Shown: positions 26,808-36,419, numbered from the stretch's first letter. The stretch is DNA of 47,264 bases from an uncultured Ignavibacterium sp. (GCA_937942875.1 CALEBT010000067.1:1-47264); one strand, 5' to 3'. Notes: generated by a model not told the origin, from the sequence alone. Translations and numbers: made by a program.

Positions 26808-27956
26808 TTATCTGCTAACCTTTCTGTTTTTCCATACAAAATTACCAAATGCACCTGACAATCCCATAATAACAATATATGGCACCTGAAAAATTTCAGT
26901 AATGAAAAAATACTTAATCAGACTTATGTCAAATAATAGCTTTAATCCTCTTCGAACGACTAAATATTCTAAGAAAACTTTTAATCCAAAAGTAATAATA
27001 AATGAAAAGAAGAAAATATTTGAAAAAATTCCAATCACTGGTTGAATAAACAGAGATAAATAAAATAAATAAATCATAATCAGGCTAAGAATTAAACTTT
27101 TATTTTTATAAAAAAGTCCTTTACTTGCCCATCTTTTTCTTTGCTGATAGAACTGGTTAAAAGAATTGTTTGACCTAGTCTTTACAATTGAGTCTTTTGA
27201 AAGAGCAAATTTTATTTTGTGATCTGTATCCTTAAATATTTTTTGCATAAGTAATTCATCATCTCCAGAGCTTAAATTCATATTATGCAAAAACCCACCT
27301 ACTTCATAAAAGACTTTTTTTCTGTAAGCAATGTTAGCTGCGTTACAAATTATTGGTCTGCCTGAACCTATTAGTCCAGCTCCTGTAATAACTAACCCTG
27401 CGAATTCAATTTTCTGCATTTTTTCAAAAAGGTTCGAATCTTCCAAAAACTCTGCAGGCCCAGAAACAAACGCGGTTTTTTCATCAAAATAACATAAAAG
27501 ACTTTTTAACCAGTTTTTATTGTGAATGCAATCTGCGTCTGTTGTTACAATTATTTCACCTTTACTGTTTTCAATACCATATCTGATTGCTCTCTTTTTA
27601 TGAGCATTCTTTGAATAATCTTCAGGGACTGATAAAATCTTTACATTCTCTTGATTATTTATTTTGTGGATAGACTGCAAAGAATCATCTGTTGAATTAT
27701 CATTTACAAAAATTATCTCAAATTTATCTTTTGGATAATCCAGTTTAGTAAGACTTTCATAGATACTTTGAATGTTTACAATTTCATTCCTAAATGGGAC
27801 AATTACTGAAATATATTCTTCTGGGATGCCATTTCTTTTGCAATGCTCTAGCTTATTTAATCCTCTTAATATTCGAATTAAGAATGTAGAATAATAAACA
27901 GTAAGTACGAAAATGATAGTTAATAAAAATAATTCAGAGTAATTGAGATTAGTCAT
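26808..27956 (-). CDS. membrane-bound GT2 glycosyltransferase
   Basis: A 382-residue glycosyltransferase 2 protein. An N-terminal helix (about 7-30) is followed by the GT-A domain: 'SVIVPFRNEIVNIQSIYESL' start, 'IIFVNDNSTDDS', the metal site 'IIVTTDADCIHN', 'GDDELLMQKIF' and the QxxRW-type 'QQRKRWASKGL'. Three to four membrane segments close the protein. The acceptor is unknown. It overlaps the flippase-like gene by 8 bases. Confidence 0.88.
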   Translation of the reverse strand: MTNLNYSELFLLTIIFVLTVYYSTFLIRILRGLNKLEHCKRNGIPEEYISVIVPFRNEIVNIQSIYESLTKLDYPKDKFEIIFVNDNSTDDSLQSIHKINNQENVKILSVPEDYSKNAHKKRAIRYGIENSKGEIIVTTDADCIHNKNWLKSLLCYFDEKTAFVSGPAEFLEDSNLFEKMQKIEFAGLVITGAGLIGSGRPIICNAANIAYRKKVFYEVGGFLHNMNLSSGDDELLMQKIFKDTDHKIKFALSKDSIVKTRSNNSFNQFYQQRKRWASKGLFYKNKSLILSLIMIYLFYLSLFIQPVIGIFSNIFFFSFIITFGLKVFLEYLVVRRGLKLLFDISLIKYFFITEIFQVPYIVIMGLSGAFGNFVWKNRKVSR

Positions 27957-28938
27957 TATTTTTTCTCAACTGATAAACTATTCCAATAATTGCCGGCAAG
28001 ATTATATTGATTATAAATAAAAATATCGAAGCGTTAAAACCAATGTTCGGACTTTCACCAATCCTCTGAATAAAATATACAGAAGCACTTTCACGAATTC
28101 CAAGTTCTCCAAGTGTGAATGGTGGTATAATTGTTTTTGTAAACATAATCAAATTGCCAACCCATAAATAAGCAATAAAATTATAATTATAAGAAAACGC
28201 CATAACTAAAAAGGAATATTGAATTATAATACATAAATAAAACATAAAAGAAAGAAAAAGCATCCTGGATTTATAAATTTTATCAAGTTTTTTCAATACT
28301 TCAATTTTTTTATAGTACTTTGCGAATCTTTGAGATTGTTTAATCCTGCTAAAAAGAAAATTATCCCAAAAACTTTCATTAAAAAGTAAAAGAAATATTA
28401 AATAAAAGAATATTAATACGAGAATTAAGAGAGAAATCGTAATAAACTCAAATGCTTTATAGAATGAATGAATAAAAAGTATAGTTGATAAGGAACCAAG
28501 TATAATTACAATAAGAATTGAAAAAAATTTATCAATAAATGTAGCAAGGGTAACTTGTAAAAAAGATTTATCTGAAAAAGGTATTGCCCTGCCCACATAT
28601 TCACCAAGCCGGGCTGGAGTGGAAACAGCAGCTGCTAAACCCTGCAAAAGAGAAGAAAGAATTTTTTTGTTATCGTTAATCTCCAATACAGCATTTACTG
28701 TTATTTTCCATTTGAGATATTGCAATGCAATATTTAAGATTCCAAGGAAAACCGCAACAAATAATAAATATTGATTTGAGTTATGGACTTGGTTGACAAT
28801 TTCATTAAAACTTATATTTTCATAAAGATAATATGCAACACCAATAGTTATCAATAATTTTAGAATAAACTTAATTGTTTTATTTCTTAAAAATCCTCTT
28901 TTAACTATAACCTCTATGGAATTAAATAAGTTTTTCAA
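27949..28938 (-). CDS. flippase-like LPG-synthase-TM-domain protein
   Basis: A 329-residue membrane protein with about eight hydrophobic helices, of the lysylphosphatidylglycerol synthase TM family (UPF0104). Typical features are 'LKWKITVNAVL', 'QGLAAAVSTPARLGEYVGRAI' and 'TIIPPFTLGELGIRESASVYF'. Such proteins occur beside glycosyltransferases and are thought to move lipid-linked substrates. It shares an 8-base overlap with the GT2 gene, which supports a joint role. Confidence 0.85.
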   Translation of the reverse strand: MKNLFNSIEVIVKRGFLRNKTIKFILKLLITIGVAYYLYENISFNEIVNQVHNSNQYLLFVAVFLGILNIALQYLKWKITVNAVLEINDNKKILSSLLQGLAAAVSTPARLGEYVGRAIPFSDKSFLQVTLATFIDKFFSILIVIILGSLSTILFIHSFYKAFEFITISLLILVLIFFYLIFLLLFNESFWDNFLFSRIKQSQRFAKYYKKIEVLKKLDKIYKSRMLFLSFMFYLCIIIQYSFLVMAFSYNYNFIAYLWVGNLIMFTKTIIPPFTLGELGIRESASVYFIQRIGESPNIGFNASIFLFIINIILPAIIGIVYQLRKNND

Positions 28939-28961
28939 TTTTTATCAATAGTTGAGATTTA

Positions 28962-29981
28962 TTACTGTTCCATTTCCAGTATATTGATTTTTAATCCCTC
29001 AGTGCAATTTGTACAAATAGGAATTTTCTTTCGATTATTTAATACCGCTTTTCTGAAATTATAGAAATTGTTAGAATTCCAAACTTCTCTAATCGATTTT
29101 CCATTCAAAGTTCCCATTTCATACTTTGCATCTTTATCAAAGCAGCAGGAAACTAATTTCCCATCCCACGTAATTACCGCTGTTCTCCAAAGAGCAAAGC
29201 AGTAATTTTTAATTTTTCCTTTCATTCTGAAGGTACCATTTTCAACGACATATCGTCTGTATTTTGGATTAGAAGGAAGAAATTTTATTGCATTCTCATA
29301 AGATGATATTTGCATAGTTTTAAAGACTAATTTATCAACTCCAACTTCATTACAATATTTTTTAACTTCATCCAGAAGATGTTCATTTTGTTTCATCACG
29401 ATAAATTGAAATTCAATATATGGCAATTTTTTCTTCAATTCTTTTTTTCTTCTAACCAACAGTCGTAATGCTTTATCAGCTTCTGCAAAAGTTCCGCCAA
29501 CACGATATTTTTGATAAGATTCTTCATCTAATCCATCAACAGAAAAAATAATTTTATCGGGAGCGTTTTCTAAAATTTTATCAATATTTTTTTCATTTAT
29601 CAGAAGTCCATTAGTACTTATGGAAACATAAATATTATTTTTTTGGGCGTAGTCTATAAATTCACTTAAATTTTTATTAATGTACGGTTCGCCTTGAAAA
29701 AATAATTGTAAGTAAAACCCAGTATCTTTTATTTGGTCAATCCAGTTTTTATAGTTTTCCATTTTTAACAAACCCAAAGGACGGGTGAGTATTCCCAAAC
29801 CGCTAGGGCATTCCGGACACATCAGATTACAGTGATTAGTAGGTTCGATTGAATAAGAAACTGGCATTCCCCAGATAATAGGTTGTTTAATTGTTCTTGA
29901 AATTAAAAAGGAAGCAACCACTTTAATAACATTGCTGAATCTTTTGAGAGTAAAATATTTCAGTAAATTAATTTCCATCAA
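28962..29981 (-). CDS. radical SAM/SPASM-domain protein
   Basis: A 339-residue radical SAM enzyme. 'EPTNHCNLMCPECPSGLG' has the CxxxCxxC cluster motif (about residues 50-60). The C-terminal SPASM region contains 'NYCFALWRTAVITWDGKLVS' then 'CCFDKDAKYEMGTL' and 'ICTNCTEGL', giving further cluster ligands. Proteins of this kind modify peptides or act in glycan or lipid pathways; no precursor peptide is seen nearby. It sits between the TSUP permease and the flippase gene, with gaps of 9 and 23 bases. Confidence 0.88.
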   Translation of the reverse strand: MMEINLLKYFTLKRFSNVIKVVASFLISRTIKQPIIWGMPVSYSIEPTNHCNLMCPECPSGLGILTRPLGLLKMENYKNWIDQIKDTGFYLQLFFQGEPYINKNLSEFIDYAQKNNIYVSISTNGLLINEKNIDKILENAPDKIIFSVDGLDEESYQKYRVGGTFAEADKALRLLVRRKKELKKKLPYIEFQFIVMKQNEHLLDEVKKYCNEVGVDKLVFKTMQISSYENAIKFLPSNPKYRRYVVENGTFRMKGKIKNYCFALWRTAVITWDGKLVSCCFDKDAKYEMGTLNGKSIREVWNSNNFYNFRKAVLNNRKKIPICTNCTEGLKINILEMEQ

Positions 29982-29990
29982 TCTATTCCA

Positions 29991-30353
29991 CTATTTCTCT
30001 ATAAATAATTTCGCTGCATATAATAAAAGAAAAACGGCAAAAATTTTCTTAATTACTATTTCAGGAATATTAACGGCAATTTTTGATGAGAAATAGCTGG
30101 CAATCATAAAAGCAACAACAAGAATTAATGCCGCTTTAATATTAACATAGCCAGCGTTGTAGTAATTATAAATTGCGAATAATCCAATTGGTGGAAGCAT
30201 CATTGCGAGTGAAGTCCCTTGTGCCTCTAATTGTGAATAATTTAATAAATAAACAAGACCAGGAATTACAATTACTCCCCCGCCAATTCCAAGAAATCCG
30301 GCAGAAAAGCCTGCAATAGCACCCAGAAAAATAAGAATTAAAACTGAATACAT
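29991..30353 (-). CDS. TSUP-family (TauE/SafE) half-size permease
   Basis: A 120-residue membrane protein with about four helices. 'AIAGFSAGFLGIGGGVIVIPGLVYLL' (30250-30330 on the minus strand) is the TSUP signature. Members are either about 250 residues with two repeats or about 120 with one, so this is the half-size form and likely dimerises. The substrate is unknown; relatives carry sulfite, sulfonates or organic acids. It is the first gene of the long minus-strand run and is divergent from glcD. Confidence 0.85.
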   Translation of the reverse strand: MYSVLILIFLGAIAGFSAGFLGIGGGVIVIPGLVYLLNYSQLEAQGTSLAMMLPPIGLFAIYNYYNAGYVNIKAALILVVAFMIASYFSSKIAVNIPEIVIKKIFAVFLLLYAAKLFIEK

Positions 30354-30482
30354 AGTAATCTAAGTGAATGTTAATAATGCTTCAAAGATAGTTAAAGTAT
30401 TTTAATTAGAATTATTCAATATTTCAATCGGTTAAAATTAATCTTCATTTTTGTTATGTTTGAGAAGAAAAATTTTACTATT

Positions 30483-31916
30483 ATGAACTCCAATACCAAA
30501 TCAAAATTGAAATCTTTAGTTGGGGATACTAATTATTTCGACTCTTACGAAGACAGACTTGTTTATTCCTATGATGGAACTCCTACTCTTCATCAAATGC
30601 CGGAAGCAGTTTTATTCCCGCAGGATGAAGAACAAATTTCTCAAATTCTAAAATTAGCTAATGAAGAAAAGTTTGCAGTAGTACCTCGAGGTGCTGGAAC
30701 TGGACTCAGTGGTGGTTCAGTACCAGTTGAGAATAGTGTTGTGATTGTATTGACGAAATGGAATAAAATCCTAGAAGTTGATGAAAAAAATCTGACTGTT
30801 TTAGTTCAACCCGGAGTAATAACAGGAATCCTTCAAAAAGAAGTTGAAAAAATCGGATTGTTCTATCCACCAGACCCTGGAAGTTTGAATGTTTGCACAA
30901 TTGGTGGCAATGTAGCTAATAACGCAGGAGGTTTGCGAGGGCTTAAATACGGTGTTACAAAGAACTATGTCCTTGGTGTTGAGATGGTTTTACCAAATGG
31001 TGATTTATTAAAAACCGGCGGCAAAAATATGAAAGATGTTGCCGGCTATAACTTAAGAGATTTCATTGTTGGTAGTGAAGGTACTTTAGGTATAATTACA
31101 AAAGTCCTTCTTAAAATTATTCCTAAACCTGCAAAAGTAATTACTTTACTTGCCTACTTTGATAAACTTACAGACAGTGCTCAGGCAGTTTCAGATATAA
31201 TTGCTGCCCACATTACCCCAAGTATGATGGAATTTTTGGATAATACTACAATAAATTGTATTGAAGACTATGTTAAAATTGGTTTGCCAAGAAACAGCGA
31301 AGCAATTTTATTGATTGAAGTTGATGGAAAAGGAAGTGCAGTAGATGAGGATTCGGAAATAATTAAAACTATTTTACAAAAGAATAAAGCTTCATTAATC
31401 AGAACTGCAACAACTGAATCAGAATCTTTGCAGCTTAAAACAGCACGAAGAACAGCATTTAGTGCATTAGCCCGCAAGAAGCCAACAACAATACTCGAAG
31501 ATGCAACCGTTCCAAGAAGTGAATTACCAATAATGATCGAAAAAATAACTCAGTCAGCAAAACAATTCGATGTTATGATTGGAAACTTTGGCCACGCAGG
31601 CGACGGCAATTTGCATCCTACTGCATTGACAGATGAGCGAGACAAAAAAGAAATTGAAAAAGCTCATAGAGCATTTGATTTTATTTTCAATGAAGCCATT
31701 AAACTTGGTGGTACAATTACCGGAGAACACGGCACAGGCCTCTCCAAAAAACATTTTCTTGAAAAACTTGCGGGAATTCCGGGAGTTGAAATGATGAAAA
31801 AGATCAAATCTGTAATTGATGAAAACAACATTCTTAATCCAGGTAAGATTTTTACTATTTCGCCCAGATGCGAAGGTAGTCTGCCAATAAGAAGGGAGCA
31901 AATAAAAGACCTTTAA
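30483..31916 (+). CDS. glcD: glycolate oxidase FAD subunit
   Basis: A 477-residue FAD-binding oxidoreductase (VAO/GlcD family). 'AVVPRGAGTGLSGGSVPV' and 'TIGGNVANNAGGLRGLKYG' with 'VGSEGTLGIITKVLLK' bind FAD; 'NFGHAGDGNLHPT' and 'GTITGEHGTGLSKK' near the C-terminus are active-site blocks. It oxidises glycolate or D-lactate. I prefer the ATG at 30483 because GAGAAG lies upstream; an ATG at 30456 would add nine residues. The stop overlaps glcF by one base. Confidence 0.93.
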   Translation: MNSNTKSKLKSLVGDTNYFDSYEDRLVYSYDGTPTLHQMPEAVLFPQDEEQISQILKLANEEKFAVVPRGAGTGLSGGSVPVENSVVIVLTKWNKILEVDEKNLTVLVQPGVITGILQKEVEKIGLFYPPDPGSLNVCTIGGNVANNAGGLRGLKYGVTKNYVLGVEMVLPNGDLLKTGGKNMKDVAGYNLRDFIVGSEGTLGIITKVLLKIIPKPAKVITLLAYFDKLTDSAQAVSDIIAAHITPSMMEFLDNTTINCIEDYVKIGLPRNSEAILLIEVDGKGSAVDEDSEIIKTILQKNKASLIRTATTESESLQLKTARRTAFSALARKKPTTILEDATVPRSELPIMIEKITQSAKQFDVMIGNFGHAGDGNLHPTALTDERDKKEIEKAHRAFDFIFNEAIKLGGTITGEHGTGLSKKHFLEKLAGIPGVEMMKKIKSVIDENNILNPGKIFTISPRCEGSLPIRREQIKDL

Positions 31917-33220
31917 TGAAATCCGTAAATTCTCATCAAGAGCTTCTTAAGATACTCCCTCACGATGACATTCTCCAACAGTGTATGCATTGTGGTTTAT
32001 GCCTTGCTACGTGCCCAACTTATGACTTAACAAAAATGGAACGTTCATCTCCACGCGGCAGAATTTATATGATAAAGTCTGTCGCACGCGGTGAGATGGA
32101 ACTTAGCGAGACGTTTGCTGAAGAAATGAACTTTTGTCTCGATTGCCAAGCCTGTGAAACTGCTTGTCCTGCAGGAGTTAAGTATGGAAGAATGGTTGAA
32201 ACCGCAAGAGTTGTTGTGGACGAATCAATCCACAGACAAAAATATTCTGTCAAACTGAAAAGATTTTTACTAAGAAATATTGTTGCCTCAAGAAAAGCAT
32301 TGAAATTTGTTTCAGGACTATTGAAGCTTTATCAAAAGAGTGGATTACAAAATCTTTTAAGAAAAACCTGTTTGCTAAAATTAGTTTCAAAAAAGCTTTA
32401 TGAAATTGAAAAACTTACACCTGTAATTTCGGATAGGTTTTCTGATTCAAATATTAATGAAATAGAAAATCCCGATGGTAAATCAAAATATAAAACTGCT
32501 TTTCATTTCGGCTGCCTGATGAATACAATGTTCGCTGATATTAATCAGGATACAATAGATGTCTTAAAATCAGTCGGTTGCCGGATTATTACGCCTAAAG
32601 ATCAGGTTTGTTGCGGCTCACTTATGGGTCATAATGGTGATATGGAATTTGCTCTTAAACTAGCAAGAAAAAATATTGATGCATTTCTTAAACATGATTA
32701 TGATTTTTTGATTTCTAATTCTGCTGGTTGCGGTGCTTTTATGAAAGACTATGCTCATCTTCTTGAAGACGATCCGATTTACGCTGAAAAAGCAAAGATA
32801 TTTTCATCCAAAGTCAAAGACGTAATGGAATTCTTAGCTGAACATAAACCTGAACTTGAACTTGAACCTAAACCTGAACCTGAACTAATAACTTATCACG
32901 ACGCCTGCCATCTTGCTCATGCACAAAAGATTACTTCTCAACCGAGAGATGTAATAAAATCTATACCGGGGATAAAATACACTGAGCTTGATGAGGCAAC
33001 CTGGTGTTGCGGCAGCGCAGGTATTTATAATGTTGTCAGATATGATGACGCACTTAAGCAATTAGAAAGGAAAATGAAGAATATTGAAAAAACGGGGGCG
33101 AAAATTGTTCTGACCGGAAATCCCGGTTGTATGGGACAAATAAAATTCGGTGCAGAAAAATTTGATGTTAATGTGGAAGTTTTACATCCTGTAACTTTGA
33201 TAAAAAAATTGCTGAGCTGA
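31916..33220 (+). CDS. glcF: glycolate oxidase iron-sulfur subunit
   Basis: A 434-residue protein with two 4Fe-4S motifs near the N-terminus, 'CMHCGLCLATCPTYD' and 'CLDCQACETACPAG', and two CCG domains, around 'CCGSLMGHNGD' and 'CCGSAGIYNV'. It takes electrons from GlcD to the membrane pool. The linker between the CCG domains is widened by 'PELELEPKPEPEL', coded by a hexamer repeat (32849-32884), just before the conserved 'TYHDACHLAHAQ'. Confidence 0.93.
   Translation: MKSVNSHQELLKILPHDDILQQCMHCGLCLATCPTYDLTKMERSSPRGRIYMIKSVARGEMELSETFAEEMNFCLDCQACETACPAGVKYGRMVETARVVVDESIHRQKYSVKLKRFLLRNIVASRKALKFVSGLLKLYQKSGLQNLLRKTCLLKLVSKKLYEIEKLTPVISDRFSDSNINEIENPDGKSKYKTAFHFGCLMNTMFADINQDTIDVLKSVGCRIITPKDQVCCGSLMGHNGDMEFALKLARKNIDAFLKHDYDFLISNSAGCGAFMKDYAHLLEDDPIYAEKAKIFSSKVKDVMEFLAEHKPELELEPKPEPELITYHDACHLAHAQKITSQPRDVIKSIPGIKYTELDEATWCCGSAGIYNVVRYDDALKQLERKMKNIEKTGAKIVLTGNPGCMGQIKFGAEKFDVNVEVLHPVTLIKKLLS
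32849..32884 (+). repeat. in-frame CCTGAA/CTTGAA hexamer repeat in glcF
   Basis: Six units in frame: CCTGAA, CTTGAA, CTTGAA, CCTAAA, CCTGAA, CCTGAA, encoding PE-LE-LE-PK-PE-PE. They fall in an inter-domain linker where length change should be tolerated. The same hexamer family is in the GWxTD gene. Confidence 0.85.
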
Positions 33221-33247
33221 TAAAAGCTTAACCGTTTAAGATAATAT

Positions 33248-34510
33248 TCACACTATCTTTTCATCCCACAGCAAGTGGTCAAAAGTTTCTCTGCTTCTGG
33301 TTACATAAACTCTGTCTCCATCTACCAAAATTTCTGGTGGACGGCGGCGACCATTGTAATTTGAAGCCATAACCATTCCATAAGCACCAGATGACATAAT
33401 CGCGAGCAGTTCACCTGTTTTTGATTGATAGATTTCGCGGTCTTTTGCAAAATAATCTCCTGTTTCGCATATAGGCCCTACAATATCAGCTACAGTTTTA
33501 TCTCTGCTTTCGTCTCGTTTTACCGGTTGGATATGATGATATGCGTGATAAATAGTCGGTCTCAAAAGATCATTCATTGCAGCATCAACAATTATAAATC
33601 TTTTATCTCCGTTTGAGAAATTATAAATAACTTCTGTTAAAAGAATACCTCCATTTGCGGTAAGGTATCTGCCAGGCTCAAAAAATATTTCACAATCAAG
33701 TTTATTGAAACAAGGGAAAAGATTTTCAGCATATTCTTCAATAGTGAATGGGACTTCATCACGATATTTAACTCCGATTCCGCCACCGACATCAAAATGT
33801 TCAAGCTTCAAACCATCTTTTTTTAATTCACAATACATCTCTGCTAATTTTGTTACTGCCTCTACAAATGGTTCGAACGAGGTTATTTGCGATCCGATGT
33901 GCATATCAATCCCGGTAAATTCAATGTTCTTAAACTCATTTCGGCGAGTGTAAAGATTCCACGCTGTTTTTGTGTCAACACCAAATTTACTGTTTGCTAA
34001 ACCGGTTGAAATATATGGATGAGTTTTAGGATCAACATCGGGATTGACTCTGATTGCAACTCTTGCAACCCTTCCGAGTTCACCGGCAATTTTATCAATA
34101 AGCTCAACTTCTTCTTCGGATTCTGCTTTGATAAGTAACAGGTCTCTTAAAATTCCCAATTTGATCTCATCTTTGGTTTTTCCAACTCCGGTTAAAATTA
34201 TATTGCTTGGTTCAACACCTGTTTTTAATGCTCTGTAAAGCTCTCCTTCAGAATTGACATCAACTCCGCTTCCTAATTGGACAAATGTATTTATTACACT
34301 TAAGTTGTAATTGGCTTTCATTGCATAAAAAATCTTATGCTTAATATTCTTAAAAGCTGAAGTAAAATCATTGTATTGTTTTTTGAAGTGATTACGGCTA
34401 TAAATATATAAAGGTGTTCCATAATCATCTGCTAATTTTTTTAATGGAACTTCTTCAATAAAAAGTTCATCGTTGATGTATTTTATGAATTCTGTTTCAA
34501 AGTATTGCAT
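33248..34510 (-). CDS. lysA: diaminopimelate decarboxylase
   Basis: A 420-residue fold-type III PLP enzyme making L-lysine from meso-diaminopimelate. 'HKIFYAMKANYNLSVI' carries the PLP Lys; 'HIGSQITSFEPF', 'DVGGGIGVKY', 'EPGRYLTANGG' and 'GPICETGDYFAKDR' (catalytic Cys) are LysA signatures. All look intact. It lies downstream of the amidase-NamZ gene across a 103-base repeat-containing gap, so independent transcription is possible. Confidence 0.95.
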   Translation of the reverse strand: MQYFETEFIKYINDELFIEEVPLKKLADDYGTPLYIYSRNHFKKQYNDFTSAFKNIKHKIFYAMKANYNLSVINTFVQLGSGVDVNSEGELYRALKTGVEPSNIILTGVGKTKDEIKLGILRDLLLIKAESEEEVELIDKIAGELGRVARVAIRVNPDVDPKTHPYISTGLANSKFGVDTKTAWNLYTRRNEFKNIEFTGIDMHIGSQITSFEPFVEAVTKLAEMYCELKKDGLKLEHFDVGGGIGVKYRDEVPFTIEEYAENLFPCFNKLDCEIFFEPGRYLTANGGILLTEVIYNFSNGDKRFIIVDAAMNDLLRPTIYHAYHHIQPVKRDESRDKTVADIVGPICETGDYFAKDREIYQSKTGELLAIMSSGAYGMVMASNYNGRRRPPEILVDGDRVYVTRSRETFDHLLWDEKIV

Positions 34511-34525
34511 AGATGTTTTTCAATA

Positions 34526-34605
34526 GAATGCTGATGACGCAGATTGGGCTGATAATCACTGAATTAAATCTGCGAAAATCCGTCGAATCAATGTTATCAG
34601 CGTTC
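34526..34605. repeat. dyad GCTGATGACGCAGATT ... AATCAATGTTATCAGCG
   Basis: The arms GAATGCTGATGACGCAGATT (34526-34545) and AATCAATGTTATCAGCGTTC (34586-34605) are imperfect inverted repeats, with inner CAGATT/AATCTG (34540-34545, 34567-34572) and 'TGCGAAAATCCGTCGAAT' between. It is a dispersed intergenic word of a kind seen in many environmental genomes. It fills the gap between the amidase-NamZ gene and lysA. Confidence 0.6.
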
Positions 34606-34613
34606 AATACCCT

Positions 34614-36419
34614 TTAATCATATAAATAATATTTTTTTGATAATGCTCTGAACTTTTGAATATCTTTATTCAAGTAAGAGACAATATCACTTACCTTTTG
34701 ATTTTTAACAAACAGTTTTCTGATTTTATCTGTGCCTAAAACTTTGTCGAACATATCATCGTTTTTACCTTCAACAATAAGATTTTTACCATACAGCTCA
34801 TTTACTGCCTGTAAAAAGTAAAATTGAATTGGCACCAATTCGACTTCATCATAATTCAGTATATGAATCTGAACTCCGCTTAACATTTTATCCTTACCAA
34901 AAGCATAATATGGTTTGTAAGTAATCGGTCTGAATACAACACCGGGAAGTTCAAATGAATTCATTTTGTTTGCAAGTTCAACTGAATTAATCCATTCAGC
35001 GGCAAATGTTTGGAATGGCAAAGTATATCCAACTCCTATTGATACCACATCTCTTAATTCCCCGACAATTCCCGAAGCAACATAATAAAAGGATGAATAA
35101 TGATGTGGAATATGAGGAGAAGTCAAAACCCAGGGCAATCCCGTTTCTTCAAAATACATATTTCTCTTCCAGCCTTCCATTTTAATAACAGTTAACTTGC
35201 ATTTTGCTTTTTTTGCAAGTAATCCTTCTTCATTTAATAAAATAGCCAATTCCCCAACGGTTAATCCGTGAATGTATGGAATAGAAAACTGACTTACGAA
35301 AGAATAAAAACCCTCTTCAACAAGATTTCCTTCAATTCTGTTTCCACCTAAAGGATTTGGTCTATCAAGAATGAGAACCTCTTTATCATTTTCTGCTGCT
35401 GCTTCCATTACTAATCCCATAGTGCTAATGTAAGTATAAGACCTGCATCCAATATCCTGAATGTCAAAAACCAGAACATCAACATCTTTTAACATTTCAG
35501 AAGTTGGTTTTCTGGTCTTACCATAAAGCGAGTAAACAGGAAGTGAAGTAGTTTCATCAATATAAAAATCAACATACTCTCCGGCAGAATAATTTCCTCT
35601 AACGCCGTGTTCTGGTCCATACAAAGCAATAAGATTGACTTCGGGAGATTCGAATAAAATATCAATAGTGGACTTTAATTTACGGTCAACACCGGTTGGA
35701 TTAGTTACCAATCCGACTCTTTTTCCTTTAAGAATATTAAAATTTTGTTCTCTTAAAACTTCAATTCCGGTTTTTACTTTTGCTTTTGTTTTTACGACCA
35801 TCTTTTTTTCAAGAATCATTCTTAAAATCGTTCCGTCTTCAATATACTTGTATAAATCTTTTCCCGGGCAAACGGTTTGAGTAGTATAATCTTTGTGTCC
35901 GCGAATATCTTTATCAGAAACATTGTATTTGTCCTGTAAAAAAGAAACAAGGTTTACAAGTGAATTCAACTGACTCTGATTAATTTTTTGTTCTTCATAA
36001 TTTCCAACAACACAAATCAGCGCGTGACCTCTTACATCATAATCAGTATTTGTATCGCCGGGATAATTTATTGGACGAGCTTCATATATATTCCCTTTCA
36101 AATCAATCATAAAGTGGTAAGGAATATCAATCCATTTCTTTTCTCTTCTGCTCCAGCTCTGAAGGTTTCTGAGATATTGAATCATATCTTTATCCTCAGG
36201 GAAATATTCACCTCCGTGATGGATTGTTATTTTGTTAATAGTATGAGAAGGGATTGCTTTTTCCAATGGTTTCCAATTCCAATCAGCTTTTTTAATAACC
36301 TTAAGTTCAGAAGGATAATGCAGTTCACTAACCTGTATAATTTCAACAACATTTGATGAACAGGCACAAATTGAAATCACAATTAAAATATAAGATAGAA
36401 ATAATGAAATTTTAATCAT
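34614..36419 (-). CDS. lipoprotein fusing Amidase_2 and NamZ (DUF1343)
   Basis: A 601-residue cell-wall recycling protein. The ATG at 36419 gives a clean lipoprotein signal 'FLSYILIVISICACSS'; a start at 36464 would put 15 residues before it. Residues about 45-190 are an Amidase_2/PGRP domain with zinc ligands in 'ITIHHGG' and 'RGHKDYTTQTVCPGKDL', which cuts MurNAc from the peptide. Residues about 215-600 are NamZ/DUF1343 ('KGKRVGLVTNPTGVD', 'LYGPEHGVRG', 'DVLVFDIQDIGCRSYTYIST', 'LDRPNPLGG'), an exo-beta-N-acetylmuramidase. In Bacillus the two activities come from separate neighbouring genes (amiE and ybbC/namZ), so a fusion is coherent. Confidence 0.9.
   Translation of the reverse strand: MIKISLFLSYILIVISICACSSNVVEIIQVSELHYPSELKVIKKADWNWKPLEKAIPSHTINKITIHHGGEYFPEDKDMIQYLRNLQSWSRREKKWIDIPYHFMIDLKGNIYEARPINYPGDTNTDYDVRGHALICVVGNYEEQKINQSQLNSLVNLVSFLQDKYNVSDKDIRGHKDYTTQTVCPGKDLYKYIEDGTILRMILEKKMVVKTKAKVKTGIEVLREQNFNILKGKRVGLVTNPTGVDRKLKSTIDILFESPEVNLIALYGPEHGVRGNYSAGEYVDFYIDETTSLPVYSLYGKTRKPTSEMLKDVDVLVFDIQDIGCRSYTYISTMGLVMEAAAENDKEVLILDRPNPLGGNRIEGNLVEEGFYSFVSQFSIPYIHGLTVGELAILLNEEGLLAKKAKCKLTVIKMEGWKRNMYFEETGLPWVLTSPHIPHHYSSFYYVASGIVGELRDVVSIGVGYTLPFQTFAAEWINSVELANKMNSFELPGVVFRPITYKPYYAFGKDKMLSGVQIHILNYDEVELVPIQFYFLQAVNELYGKNLIVEGKNDDMFDKVLGTDKIRKLFVKNQKVSDIVSYLNKDIQKFRALSKKYYLYD

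Noticed and set aside
33221-33247. Intrinsic terminator between glcF and lysA
   Set aside because: Only a short TTAAC/GTTTAA dyad was found, with no GC stem or T-run.
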